Origin: Acidimicrobiia bacterium
Lineage (GTDB): Bacteria; Actinomycetota; Acidimicrobiia; IMCC26256; JAENVU01
DNA length: 6,122 nt
Direction of reading: 5' to 3'
NCBI GenBank assembly: GCA_016650415.1
Contig: JAENVU010000445.1
Span: 1 to 6,122, forward strand
Shown: positions 1 to 6,021 of the stretch, in pieces
Layout of the letters: each line of letters starts with the position of its first letter
How positions within the stretch are numbered: position 1 is the first letter of the stretch
Translations under genes and position numbers: made by a program
The notes under the pieces: model-generated
Told to the model about the DNA's origin: nothing
What the model saw: only the letters and a program-made list of their open reading frames with translations
Database searches by the model: none

Positions 1-1585
1 ATTCGGTGGCCACGACGGCGCTGCCGGCCTGGATCACGACGATCGTTCTCGGGTTGGCCGCGGCGACCGTACGGATGAGCGCCACGTCGGCCGCGTCGAG
101 GTGGAGCGAGCGGCGGTCGCCACCCACGCCGAAACCGCCATGAGGTCGGGCGGCGATGCGGTCGGGCCGGGTCGTCGCCGGGAGGTGAGCCCGGTACACC
201 TCGAAGCGCTCGACGACCTCGGGCTCGTCGGCAGGCGGGAACAGGTTCGTGAGGGCCGGATCGGTCGTGCCGATGTACTCGCCCTCGTCGAGGTAGGTGT
301 ACCCGACGACGACGACGGCCGCATCGGCGTCGGCGGAGACCGCGGCGGCACGGTCGAGATCGTCACCGTCATCGTGCACGACCTCGATGCCGGAAGCACG
401 CAACCCGTCCACCACGGTGTGGCAGTCGAGATCCCAGACGTCGCTGGACCCGCTGTCGCCCAGGTTGACGGCGTCGGCGAGGCGTCCGAGCACGGCCAGG
501 CGCAACCCGTCTGCTCGCAGCGGCAGCACGGGCGAACCGTCGACGCGCTCGTTGCGGAGCAGGACCACCGAACGCGCCGCGACCTCACGGGCGAGGACGC
601 GATGCGCCGGCGACCCGACCGCGTCGGGCGGTGGAACGGGTCCGGACAACACATCGTCGAAACGGAGCAGAGTGGCGACGATCCGTTCGACCGCCGCGTC
701 GACGTCGGCCCACGACGCCTCACCCCGATCGAGTGCCGCGGCGAGGTGCTGGGCCCGGACCATGCGGTAGGGCATCTCGATGTCGAGGCCGGCCGACAAC
801 GACGGAGCGGCATCGCGGAGGCCGAAGATCCAGTCGCTGATGACGAAGCCGCGGAAGTTCCATTCGTCGCGCAGGACGTCGGTGAGCAACGACCGGTTCT
901 GCCCGGCCCACTCGCCGTTGACCGAGTTGTACGCGGACATCACCGACGCGACTCCCTCGTCGATGATGCGACGGAAATGCGGCAGGTACACCTCGTGCAG
1001 GGCGACCTCGTCCACGTCGATGTCGACCGAGAACCGCGCGTTCTCCATCGAGTTGCAGGCGAAGTGCTTGACGCATGCCATCACGTGACGTTGGAGGCCG
1101 CGCGTCAGCGCCGCGCCGAACTCACCCACGTGGTGCGGGTCCTCGCCGTAGGTCTCCTGGGCCCGGCCCCACGCGGGGTGGCGGAGGACGTTCACACAGA
1201 CCGCGCCGGTGAGGTTCGCACCGCGCGCCCGCAGCTCCCGACCGATCGCGTCGCCGACCCGCTCCTCGAGTTCGGGATCCCACGTGGCGCCACGCGCCAT
1301 CGAGACCGGGAAGCAGGTCGCGTTACCGATCACCGCGCCGCGAGGACCGTCGGCGAACGCGATCCCGGGCAGGCCGACCCGCTCGACCTCCGCGGCCACG
1401 AACGGCGCCTTGTGGTACCCGTCGTCGCCGAGGAAGGTGAGCCCTGCCCACGTGGGTGCGTCACCGTCCAGGCACCACAGCCGCTCGTCGACCGTCATCG
1501 CGGCAACGAGTTGACGCGCCGCGTCTTCCGGCTGGGTCCCGGCGGCCACGGCCTGGCGGGCATCGGCGAAGGTAGCGATCGTCAC
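1..1585 (-). CDS. Glycoside hydrolase family 3 (beta-glucosidase-like), 3' end beyond window
   Basis: Reading the minus strand from a GTG at 1585-1583 gives 528 uninterrupted codons to the left edge. A Shine-Dalgarno GAGGAG lies four bases upstream of the start, which fixes it. The protein is a GH3 enzyme, a retaining glycosidase that removes beta-linked sugars from non-reducing ends. Visible GH3 landmarks are DGPRG (79-83), GRAQETYGEDP (140-150), KHFACNS (173-179), SAYNSVNG (217-224) and FVISDW (247-252), where D251 is the expected catalytic nucleophile. The second (alpha/beta sandwich) domain starts near 328 with SVVLLRNE (339-346) and continues through GGDRRSLHL (488-496) and the Leu-Ile-x-x-Val-x-x-x-Asn-Pro stretch. 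The acid/base Glu is probably E434 or E436, but this is uncertain. There is no signal peptide, so it is likely cytoplasmic and acts on imported oligosaccharides or glycosides. Family members are usually 700-850 aa, so the C-terminal part, probably with the fibronectin-III-like domain, is missing here. The substrate cannot be told. Confidence 0.93.
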   Translation of the reverse strand, partial: MTIATFADARQAVAAGTQPEDAARQLVAAMTVDERLWCLDGDAPTWAGLTFLGDDGYHKAPFVAAEVERVGLPGIAFADGPRGAVIGNATCFPVSMARGATWDPELEERVGDAIGRELRARGANLTGAVCVNVLRHPAWGRAQETYGEDPHHVGEFGAALTRGLQRHVMACVKHFACNSMENARFSVDIDVDEVALHEVYLPHFRRIIDEGVASVMSAYNSVNGEWAGQNRSLLTDVLRDEWNFRGFVISDWIFGLRDAAPSLSAGLDIEMPYRMVRAQHLAAALDRGEASWADVDAAVERIVATLLRFDDVLSGPVPPPDAVGSPAHRVLAREVAARSVVLLRNERVDGSPVLPLRADGLRLAVLGRLADAVNLGDSGSSDVWDLDCHTVVDGLRASGIEVVHDDGDDLDRAAAVSADADAAVVVVGYTYLDEGEYIGTTDPALTNLFPPADEPEVVERFEVYRAHLPATTRPDRIAARPHGGFGVGGDRRSLHLDAADVALIRTVAAANPRTIVVIQAGSAVVATE

Positions 1586-1646
1586 GGGTCTCCTCGGCGA
1601 TGACAGGGGAGTCAGGATTGGAGCGCGGCGGGCAGCCGAACCCGGC

Positions 1647-1663
1647 CATACTCGCAGGTGATG
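1647..1663 (+). promoter_or_regulatory. Candidate -10 element of a leaderless P450 promoter
   Basis: CATACT at 1647-1652 resembles a -10 hexamer and ends five bases before the GTG at 1658 and eight before the ATG at 1661. No purine-rich ribosome binding site precedes either start. Transcription would therefore begin at or next to the start codon, as in the leaderless mRNAs common in actinobacteria. No convincing -35 box at 16-18 bp spacing is seen, so this is only a suggestion. The 72-bp gap 1586-1657 must also hold the promoter of the divergent GH3 gene, which I could not place. Confidence 0.35.
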
Positions 1664-2848
1664 AAGATCGACCTGTTGTCGCCGAGTTCGTTCGCCCACG
1701 GCCAGCCCCACGACCAGTTCGAATGGCTCCGAACGCACGCGCCGGTGCACTGGCATCCGGAGCCGGGCGCGGACGGGTTCTGGGCGCTGACCCGCCACGC
1801 CGACGTTCGGGCGGTCGGGCGCGACCCGGCCACGTTCTCGTCGACGCCGACCGTGATGATCCCGGACGAGCCGATGGATCTCGGCGATCACCAGATGATG
1901 TTGATGACGGATCCGCCGCGGCATTCGGCCCTCCGCAAGGTCGTGGCCCGGGAGTTCATCCCGAGAGTTGCCAACGCCATGCGGCCGCGCATCGAGGTAC
2001 TGGCCACGCGCATCATCGATCAGGTCGCCGCCGCGGGAGCGTGCGACCTGGTGACGGAGGTCGCGGGGTTGATGCCGTCGTACGTGATCGCGGACATGCT
2101 CGGGATCCCGCACGAAGACGGCGTCGCGCTCTACGCCCTGACGGAGGCCATTCACGCCGCACCCGAGAGCCAGGCGGCGGGGGCCGCGATGCTCGCGGTG
2201 ATCGAGATGTTCAACTACGCCAACGGTGTCTGGGAAGCGCGCCGGGCCGAACCCACCCAAGATCTCGCCAGCCTCATCGCGCACGCGACCGTCGACGGCG
2301 AACCGCTCGACGTCATCGACTTCAACCTCTTCTTCCTGCTGCTCATCGACGCCGGCGGCGACACGACCCGCAATCTCGTCGCGGGTGGGATGGACGCACT
2401 TTTCGCCCATCCGGACCATTTGGCCTGGCTCATCGAGGACCTCGACGCGCGGCTGTCACCCGCGATCGAGGAGCTGCTCCGGTGGGTGAGCCCGGTGGTG
2501 TACATGCGTCGGACGGCGCAGCTGGACACGGAGATCCGTGGTGTTCCGATCGCGACGGGGCAGAAGGTCGTCATGTTCTACGGGTCGGCCAACCGCGACG
2601 AGGAGGCGTTCGGACCGACCGCGGGGGTGCTGAACCTCGCGCGCACACCCAACGACCACATCGCCTTCGGCGGCGGCGGTCCGCACTTCTGCCTGGGCGC
2701 GCACATCGCGCGTGTGGAGATCCACGCACTGCTCCGGGAGCTCCTCACCCGGTGCGTCGACCTTCGCCCCGCGGGCGCGACCGAATGGCTCCCGTCGACG
2801 TTCATCTCGGGTCCCAAGCACCTGCCGATCACCTACCGATCCGGCTGA
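1658..2848 (+). CDS. Cytochrome P450 monooxygenase
   Basis: A complete 396-aa soluble bacterial (class I type) P450, a heme-thiolate enzyme that inserts one oxygen atom from O2 into a substrate using electrons from a ferredoxin or similar partner. Landmarks are the C-helix DPPRHSALR (85-93), the I-helix AGGDTTRN (232-239, acid-alcohol pair D235/T236), the K-helix ExxR (E272-R275), and the heme loop FGGGGPHFCLG (337-347) with the iron ligand C345. The heme-loop wording resembles actinobacterial CYP124/125/142-type enzymes that oxidise sterol side chains, methyl-branched lipids or terpenoids; this is inference, and the subfamily cannot be fixed by eye. The meander before the heme loop (312-329) lacks the usual Pro-x-Arg-Phe pattern. 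Start is GTG 1658 or ATG 1661, with no ribosome binding site, so it is probably leaderless. It is divergent from the GH3 gene and 39-42 bp upstream of the SnoaL-like gene. No redox partner is encoded in the window. Confidence 0.95.
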   Translation: MMKIDLLSPSSFAHGQPHDQFEWLRTHAPVHWHPEPGADGFWALTRHADVRAVGRDPATFSSTPTVMIPDEPMDLGDHQMMLMTDPPRHSALRKVVAREFIPRVANAMRPRIEVLATRIIDQVAAAGACDLVTEVAGLMPSYVIADMLGIPHEDGVALYALTEAIHAAPESQAAGAAMLAVIEMFNYANGVWEARRAEPTQDLASLIAHATVDGEPLDVIDFNLFFLLLIDAGGDTTRNLVAGGMDALFAHPDHLAWLIEDLDARLSPAIEELLRWVSPVVYMRRTAQLDTEIRGVPIATGQKVVMFYGSANRDEEAFGPTAGVLNLARTPNDHIAFGGGGPHFCLGAHIARVEIHALLRELLTRCVDLRPAGATEWLPSTFISGPKHLPITYRSG

Positions 2849-2856
2849 GTGGGGAG

Positions 2857-2884
2857 TTGTTCGTACCGGGCTCGAACGTATGCT
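2857..2884 (+). promoter_or_regulatory. Candidate leaderless promoter of the SnoaL-like gene
   Basis: TTGTTC (2857-2862) and TATGCT (2879-2884) are separated by 16 bp and look like -35 and -10 boxes of the housekeeping sigma factor; TATGCT fits the actinobacterial TANNNT pattern. The -10 box ends six bases before the ATG at 2891, so the start codon would be the first transcribed base. There is no ribosome binding site upstream of 2888/2891, which agrees. The gene could also be read through from the P450 gene, whose stop is at 2846-2848. Confidence 0.45.
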
Positions 2885-2890
2885 GCGGTG

Positions 2891-3349
2891 ATGGTCGACA
2901 GTGCGCGCGGGATCGAGAACCTGCTCTACACCTACGCCGAGCGCATCGATGCGGGCGACCTCGACGGCGTCGCCGAGCTCTTCACCCACGGGCGAATCTG
3001 TGGCATGGAGAACGGTCCACCCGAAGCGACCTTCGAGGGTCGGGAGGGGACCCGCCGGATGTACGAGGCCTCCACCCGCATCTACCCCGATACGGGGACA
3101 CCCAAGACGAAACACATCACCACCAACGCCCGCATCGAGGTCGACGACGAGGCCGGCACGGCGTCGGCCCGCTCCTCCTACGCCGTCGCCCAGGCGACCG
3201 ACGAACTCCCGCTCCAGATCATCATCACCGGCCACTACCACGACACGTTCCACCGGATCGACGGTGTGTGGTGGTTCGACACCCGCATCATGTTCGTCGA
3301 CCAGGTGGGCGATCTGAGTCACCACCTCAGGTACGAACTGCCGACGTAG
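2891..3349 (+). CDS. SnoaL/NTF2-like small protein (SnoaL_4-type)
   Basis: A 152-aa protein from the ATG at 2891; GTG 2888 is the alternative, and an open frame extends back to 2849 without a ribosome binding site. The N-terminus IENLLYTYAERIDAGDLDGVAELF (residues 8-31) is the hallmark of SnoaL-like alpha+beta barrel domains. It is followed by KHITTNARIEV (74-84), a beta-strand GHYHDTF (114-120) and the closing WWFDTRIMF (127-135). Candidate cavity residues are Y15, D20 and H75. Members of this fold are cyclases, isomerases, dehydratases or binding proteins for polycyclic or steroid-like substrates, and many have no known function. It lies directly downstream of the P450, on the same strand, and may act on the product or substrate of that enzyme (inference). 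No signal peptide or membrane segment is visible, so it is cytoplasmic. Confidence 0.88.
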   Translation: MVDSARGIENLLYTYAERIDAGDLDGVAELFTHGRICGMENGPPEATFEGREGTRRMYEASTRIYPDTGTPKTKHITTNARIEVDDEAGTASARSSYAVAQATDELPLQIIITGHYHDTFHRIDGVWWFDTRIMFVDQVGDLSHHLRYELPT

Positions 3350-3392
3350 TGCACGGCGGCCGGCTCGCCGGAACCTGAGTTCGCGCCCGAAT

Positions 3393-3426
3393 GAGCAGTG
3401 CCCCTCCGCTCGGAGGGGCACTGCTC
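3393..3426. terminator. Hairpin terminator between convergent genes
   Basis: Arms GAGCAGTGCCCCTCC (3393-3407) and GGAGGGGCACTGCTC (3412-3426) pair perfectly over 15 bp around a GCTC loop. It lies 43 bp after the SnoaL-like stop and 39 bp past the lipoprotein stop, between two genes that converge on it. It probably ends transcription from both sides. There is no T-run on either strand, as in many hairpin-only terminators of GC-rich bacteria. The rest of the 116-bp gap 3350-3465 shows nothing else that I can identify. Confidence 0.8.
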
Positions 3427-3465
3427 GTAGGACGGTGCGTGATGCGCGACTCGGGTCGCGTCCGG

Positions 3466-4059
3466 CTACGGCTGATCGGGTTCCGGAGTGCTCGTCTGCA
3501 CGTTGCGGGGATCGAGCGTCACGGTGCGGCTCACGGTGCGGCCGTCCTGGCCGTATGCGGTCAAGAGGAACGAGTGTGAACTCGAGCAGTTGAACGGCAG
3601 GCTCTCGGAACCGTTGGCGGGGTACGTGTTGTACACGCCCGGTCCATCGATCGAGATCGTGACCTTGACCGCGTTGGTCGTGGACCAGCTCGCCGTGAAC
3701 ATCTGGGAGTTCCCGTTGTGGCAGTCGATGTTCTCGGGAGTCGTGAAGCTCACGATCGTCGGTGCCGGCGCGGTCGAGCCGCCGGTGTTGGTCTGACCAC
3801 CGTTCGACGATGCGGGGTTGGTCTGGTTGCCCGTGGAGGAACCGGATCCCGAGTTCGCCCCGGCGTCGACCGCAGGGATGTCCGTCGCCGGGGCCGCGGT
3901 CGTGGTGGTGGTCTTGTGCTTCTTGGCCGCGGTCGAGCTGCCGCTCGAGCAGCCGACGAGTGCGCCGGCGAGTACGGCGACGGCAGCAACTCCGCCGAGT
4001 CGTCGAGCCAGGTATCCGGTGCCGGAAGTGCGGTTGGGTGTGCTGGTCATGGTGCTCAT
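3466..4059 (-). CDS. Secreted lipoprotein with C-terminal Ig-like domain
   Basis: A 197-aa predicted lipoprotein of unknown function. The N-terminus has arginines (R10, R19, R20), a hydrophobic stretch (21-33) and the lipobox LVGC with the lipidated cysteine at C37, so it should be anchored on the outer face of the membrane. Residues 38-99 form a low-complexity linker rich in Ser, Thr, Gly, Asn and Ala, including KKHKTTTTT. Residues 100-183 look like one small beta-sandwich (Ig-like) domain, with TIVSFTTP (101-108), FTASWSTTNAVKVTISIDG (121-139) and a closing strand RTVSRTVTL (174-182). C113 and C158 could form a disulfide. A Shine-Dalgarno GAGGGG (complement of 4068-4073) eight bases before the ATG supports this start over the second Met at codon 4. 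It is divergent from the membrane sigma factor gene, whose outside domain resembles it. Partner, ligand binder and regulon member are all possible roles. Confidence 0.88.
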   Translation of the reverse strand: MSTMTSTPNRTSGTGYLARRLGGVAAVAVLAGALVGCSSGSSTAAKKHKTTTTTAAPATDIPAVDAGANSGSGSSTGNQTNPASSNGGQTNTGGSTAPAPTIVSFTTPENIDCHNGNSQMFTASWSTTNAVKVTISIDGPGVYNTYPANGSESLPFNCSSSHSFLLTAYGQDGRTVSRTVTLDPRNVQTSTPEPDQP

Positions 4060-4274
4060 GGTGGTTTCCCCTCGTGTGGCCCTCGCCGGGAGGTCCGGCG
4101 GGTGACGATGGTCCTGACCTGCTGGAGCCGCCGCGCTTACGCGCCCGATATATGACCTCGGTCACACTGCCCCTCGACCCGGATCGGCAGGTTCCGCGCC
4201 GGTGCCGGCCGAGACCATAAGCGCGACGCAGTTCACCGGTCAGGAATGCCAGAACGCGCGGCCCCGAGGCGGAG
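4060..4274. promoter_or_regulatory. Divergent control region between lipoprotein and sigma factor genes
   Basis: This 215-bp gap separates the two divergent starts and should contain both promoters. On the minus strand TATATC (complement of 4147-4152) is the best -10 candidate for the lipoprotein and would give a leader of about 80 nt ending in a good Shine-Dalgarno sequence; I see no matching -35. For the sigma gene, GAGG at 4266-4269, five bases before the ATG, can serve as ribosome binding site, but no convincing promoter is visible. No small ORF in this gap looks real. Confidence 0.5.
4153..4164. promoter_or_regulatory. Palindrome TGACC-TC-GGTCA, possible operator
   Basis: Two perfect 5-bp inverted arms with a 2-bp centre lie immediately next to the candidate minus-strand -10 box of the lipoprotein gene (4147-4152), in what would be its -35/-10 spacer. 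A protein bound here would be expected to block that promoter. The arms are short, so chance occurrence in GC-rich DNA is possible. Confidence 0.3.
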
Positions 4275-5945
4275 ATGGACAAAGATGCACCGGTCAACGA
4301 CGACGAGATCCCTTCGACGGAGATGTCGGCGCGAACCGCCGGCCGGCTCCAGGACGCGGTGTGGGTTCGAGAGGCCCAGGCCGGAGATCGCGACGCCTTC
4401 GGCCGCCTCTACGACGCGTGGGTCGATCGGGTGTTCAACCTCGTGGTCCGCATCGTCCACGACCGCGAAGTCGCGGCCGACGTGTGTCAGGACACGTTCC
4501 TCTCTGCGTGGCGGAGCCTGGGTGGGCTCCAGGACCCGGACGCGTTCGGAGGGTGGCTGTTGCGCATCGCGCGCAATGCGTCCTTCAACCGTTCGGGAAC
4601 CGAGGCCCGCAGCCGTCCCGTCGACGATGTGGGGCTCGCGGTGATCGAGCGCTCGGGTACGGCACCGGGAGTGGCGCCGCCGGGCTTCGGAATCGGTGCC
4701 GGCGGGGAGGACCCGCTCGCCGCGGCTGCTGACGGGGAGATCGCGGCACTGGTCCAAGAGGTGGTTGCCGCGCTCGGCGAGCGCGACGCCGAGGTCCTCG
4801 ACCTCCAGCTCCGATACGAGCTCACGCCGGCCGAGATCGGCGAGGTCATCGGGGTCAACCGCAACGCGGCGAACCAGCTCTGCCATCGAGTGCGCGGACG
4901 GTTCGCGACTGCGTTCGGAGCGAGGATGCTCTGGCGAGGAAAGCGTCCCGCGTGTGACGAGCTGGACCAGGTGCTCGCGACTGCCGGCGTGCTGGCCTTC
5001 GGGCCCGACGCGGTGAAGATCGCCGATCGGCATGCGCAGAACTGCGCGGTGTGTGCCGAACGGCGGGAGTCCCGACTCCGGCCCGAAGTGCTCTTCGCGG
5101 CCGTGCCGCTGATCGTCGTTCCGGCGGCAGTGAAGATCGGCATCGCGTCCGTGCTCGGTGGGCATGGCGTGCCGATGCACGGTTCGGCTGCGGCGGCGCG
5201 CGGCACGGGCTCGGGATCGGGTCCGTCGCCGTCGCATTCACCGGGCCTCGGTCACGACGCACCGGTCGGACCGGACCCGGGTGCCGAGCTCGAGCTGGCC
5301 GCGAGCCCGGGCCCTGCCAACGCGGTGATGTCGTCAGCGATGAAGCGGCGCGGGGTCGCGGCCGCGGCCGTGGTGGGAGTCGTGGCGGCCGTCGCGCTGG
5401 TCGCGGTTCTCACCGGAGGTGGAAACACCGGGGACAGCACGAGGGTTCGGGCCGACGGGCCGACGACCAGTTCGTCGCCGTCCGGCCCGGGATTGGTCGC
5501 ACCCGACGCCGGGCCGGGCGTCGCCGACCCGGGCCCCGGAGCGTCCGGTCCCAACCCCGGGGGCGCGGCCCCGCCGCCGGGTGTCGAGGTGGGCGCACCG
5601 GTGATCGATCTGTTCGAACTCGATCCGTCCAGCCCGCAGGGGAGTACCTGGACGATCGGGCCGGGGAGTCCGACGCTCTCGTGGCGGGTCACCGGCGCGG
5701 CATCGGTCGAGATCTGGACGTGGTTCGACGACGGGAAGAACGGACCGGCGAAGTTGCAGTTGGTCTCGACCGACGCGAGCGGGCAGGAGTCGGTGTGTCC
5801 CGGCACGATCACTCCGCCCGCGACGTGTAATGCGCCCGCGGGTTCCTATACCTACATCGTCGAGGTCACGGGCAACGACACCTCGGCCATCACCTCGGAC
5901 CGGGTGCATCCTCCCGGATTCCAAGTGATCCAGACGATTCAGTAG
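4275..5945 (+). CDS. Membrane-anchored ECF sigma factor with zinc finger and outside Ig-like domain
   Basis: A 556-aa fusion protein. Residues 33-100 are sigma region 2 (DAFGRLYDAWVDRVFNL, then VCQDTFLSAWR, then FGGWLLRIARN). Residues 101-154 are an unusually long Gly/Ala/Pro linker, and 157-210 are sigma region 4 with its helix-turn-helix (LTPAEIGEVIGVNRNAANQL). Next comes C227...H253-x3-C257-x2-C260, the pattern of the zinc-binding anti-sigma (ZAS) motif. Residues 272-290 are hydrophobic. KRR (357-359) then precedes a clear transmembrane helix (360-380), followed by a Pro/Gly/Ser linker (384-440) and a beta-rich Ig-like domain (441-556) with SWRVTGAASVEIW (469-481) and C508/C518, a likely disulfide. 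The positive-inside rule puts the sigma part in the cytoplasm and the Ig-like domain outside. Typical ECF factors are about 160-220 aa, so over half of this protein is extra. Groups of actinobacterial ECF factors with zinc-finger and membrane extensions are known; the outside ligand and the mode of release (proteolysis or conformational change) are unknown here. Confidence 0.92.
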   Translation: MDKDAPVNDDEIPSTEMSARTAGRLQDAVWVREAQAGDRDAFGRLYDAWVDRVFNLVVRIVHDREVAADVCQDTFLSAWRSLGGLQDPDAFGGWLLRIARNASFNRSGTEARSRPVDDVGLAVIERSGTAPGVAPPGFGIGAGGEDPLAAAADGEIAALVQEVVAALGERDAEVLDLQLRYELTPAEIGEVIGVNRNAANQLCHRVRGRFATAFGARMLWRGKRPACDELDQVLATAGVLAFGPDAVKIADRHAQNCAVCAERRESRLRPEVLFAAVPLIVVPAAVKIGIASVLGGHGVPMHGSAAAARGTGSGSGPSPSHSPGLGHDAPVGPDPGAELELAASPGPANAVMSSAMKRRGVAAAAVVGVVAAVALVAVLTGGGNTGDSTRVRADGPTTSSSPSGPGLVAPDAGPGVADPGPGASGPNPGGAAPPPGVEVGAPVIDLFELDPSSPQGSTWTIGPGSPTLSWRVTGAASVEIWTWFDDGKNGPAKLQLVSTDASGQESVCPGTITPPATCNAPAGSYTYIVEVTGNDTSAITSDRVHPPGFQVIQTIQ

Positions 5946-6021
5946 GGCGGTCTCGGACCGGGGGAGGAGCCGATGGTGGGCACGCGTACGCTCTGCCGAC
6001 CAGTCGAGAGGGAGATCTGGC

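Noticed and set aside
101..1603. A 500-codon open frame on the plus strand
   Set aside because: It is antisense to the GH3 gene, whose minus-strand frame carries all family motifs. The plus-strand protein is Arg/Asp/Val-rich and matches nothing recognisable; such shadows are common in GC-rich DNA.
1600..3378. A 592-codon open frame on the plus strand
   Set aside because: It overlaps the P450 and SnoaL-like genes in another frame and consists mostly of Arg, Gly, Pro and Ala without a recognisable fold.
4190..4195. GGAACC on the minus strand as an ECF-type -35 box for the lipoprotein gene, which would make it a target of the neighbouring sigma factor
   Set aside because: No matching -10 motif is found at 15-18 bp; the only similar bases lie about 10 bp away. 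Composition alone gives such hexamers often.
2456..4297. A 613-codon open frame on the minus strand
   Set aside because: It lies antisense to the P450 and SnoaL-like genes and out of frame with the lipoprotein, and has shadow-type composition.
2891..5945. SnoaL-like protein as the detached regulatory domain of the sigma factor, as in ECF41-type factors
   Set aside because: The SnoaL-like gene is separated by a terminator and a convergent gene, and the sigma factor has a different C-terminal extension. The P450 is the better partner.
5948..5960. Small hairpin CGGTC-TCG-GACCG after the sigma factor stop as a terminator
   Set aside because: The stem has only five pairs, with no T-run, so it is too weak to call.
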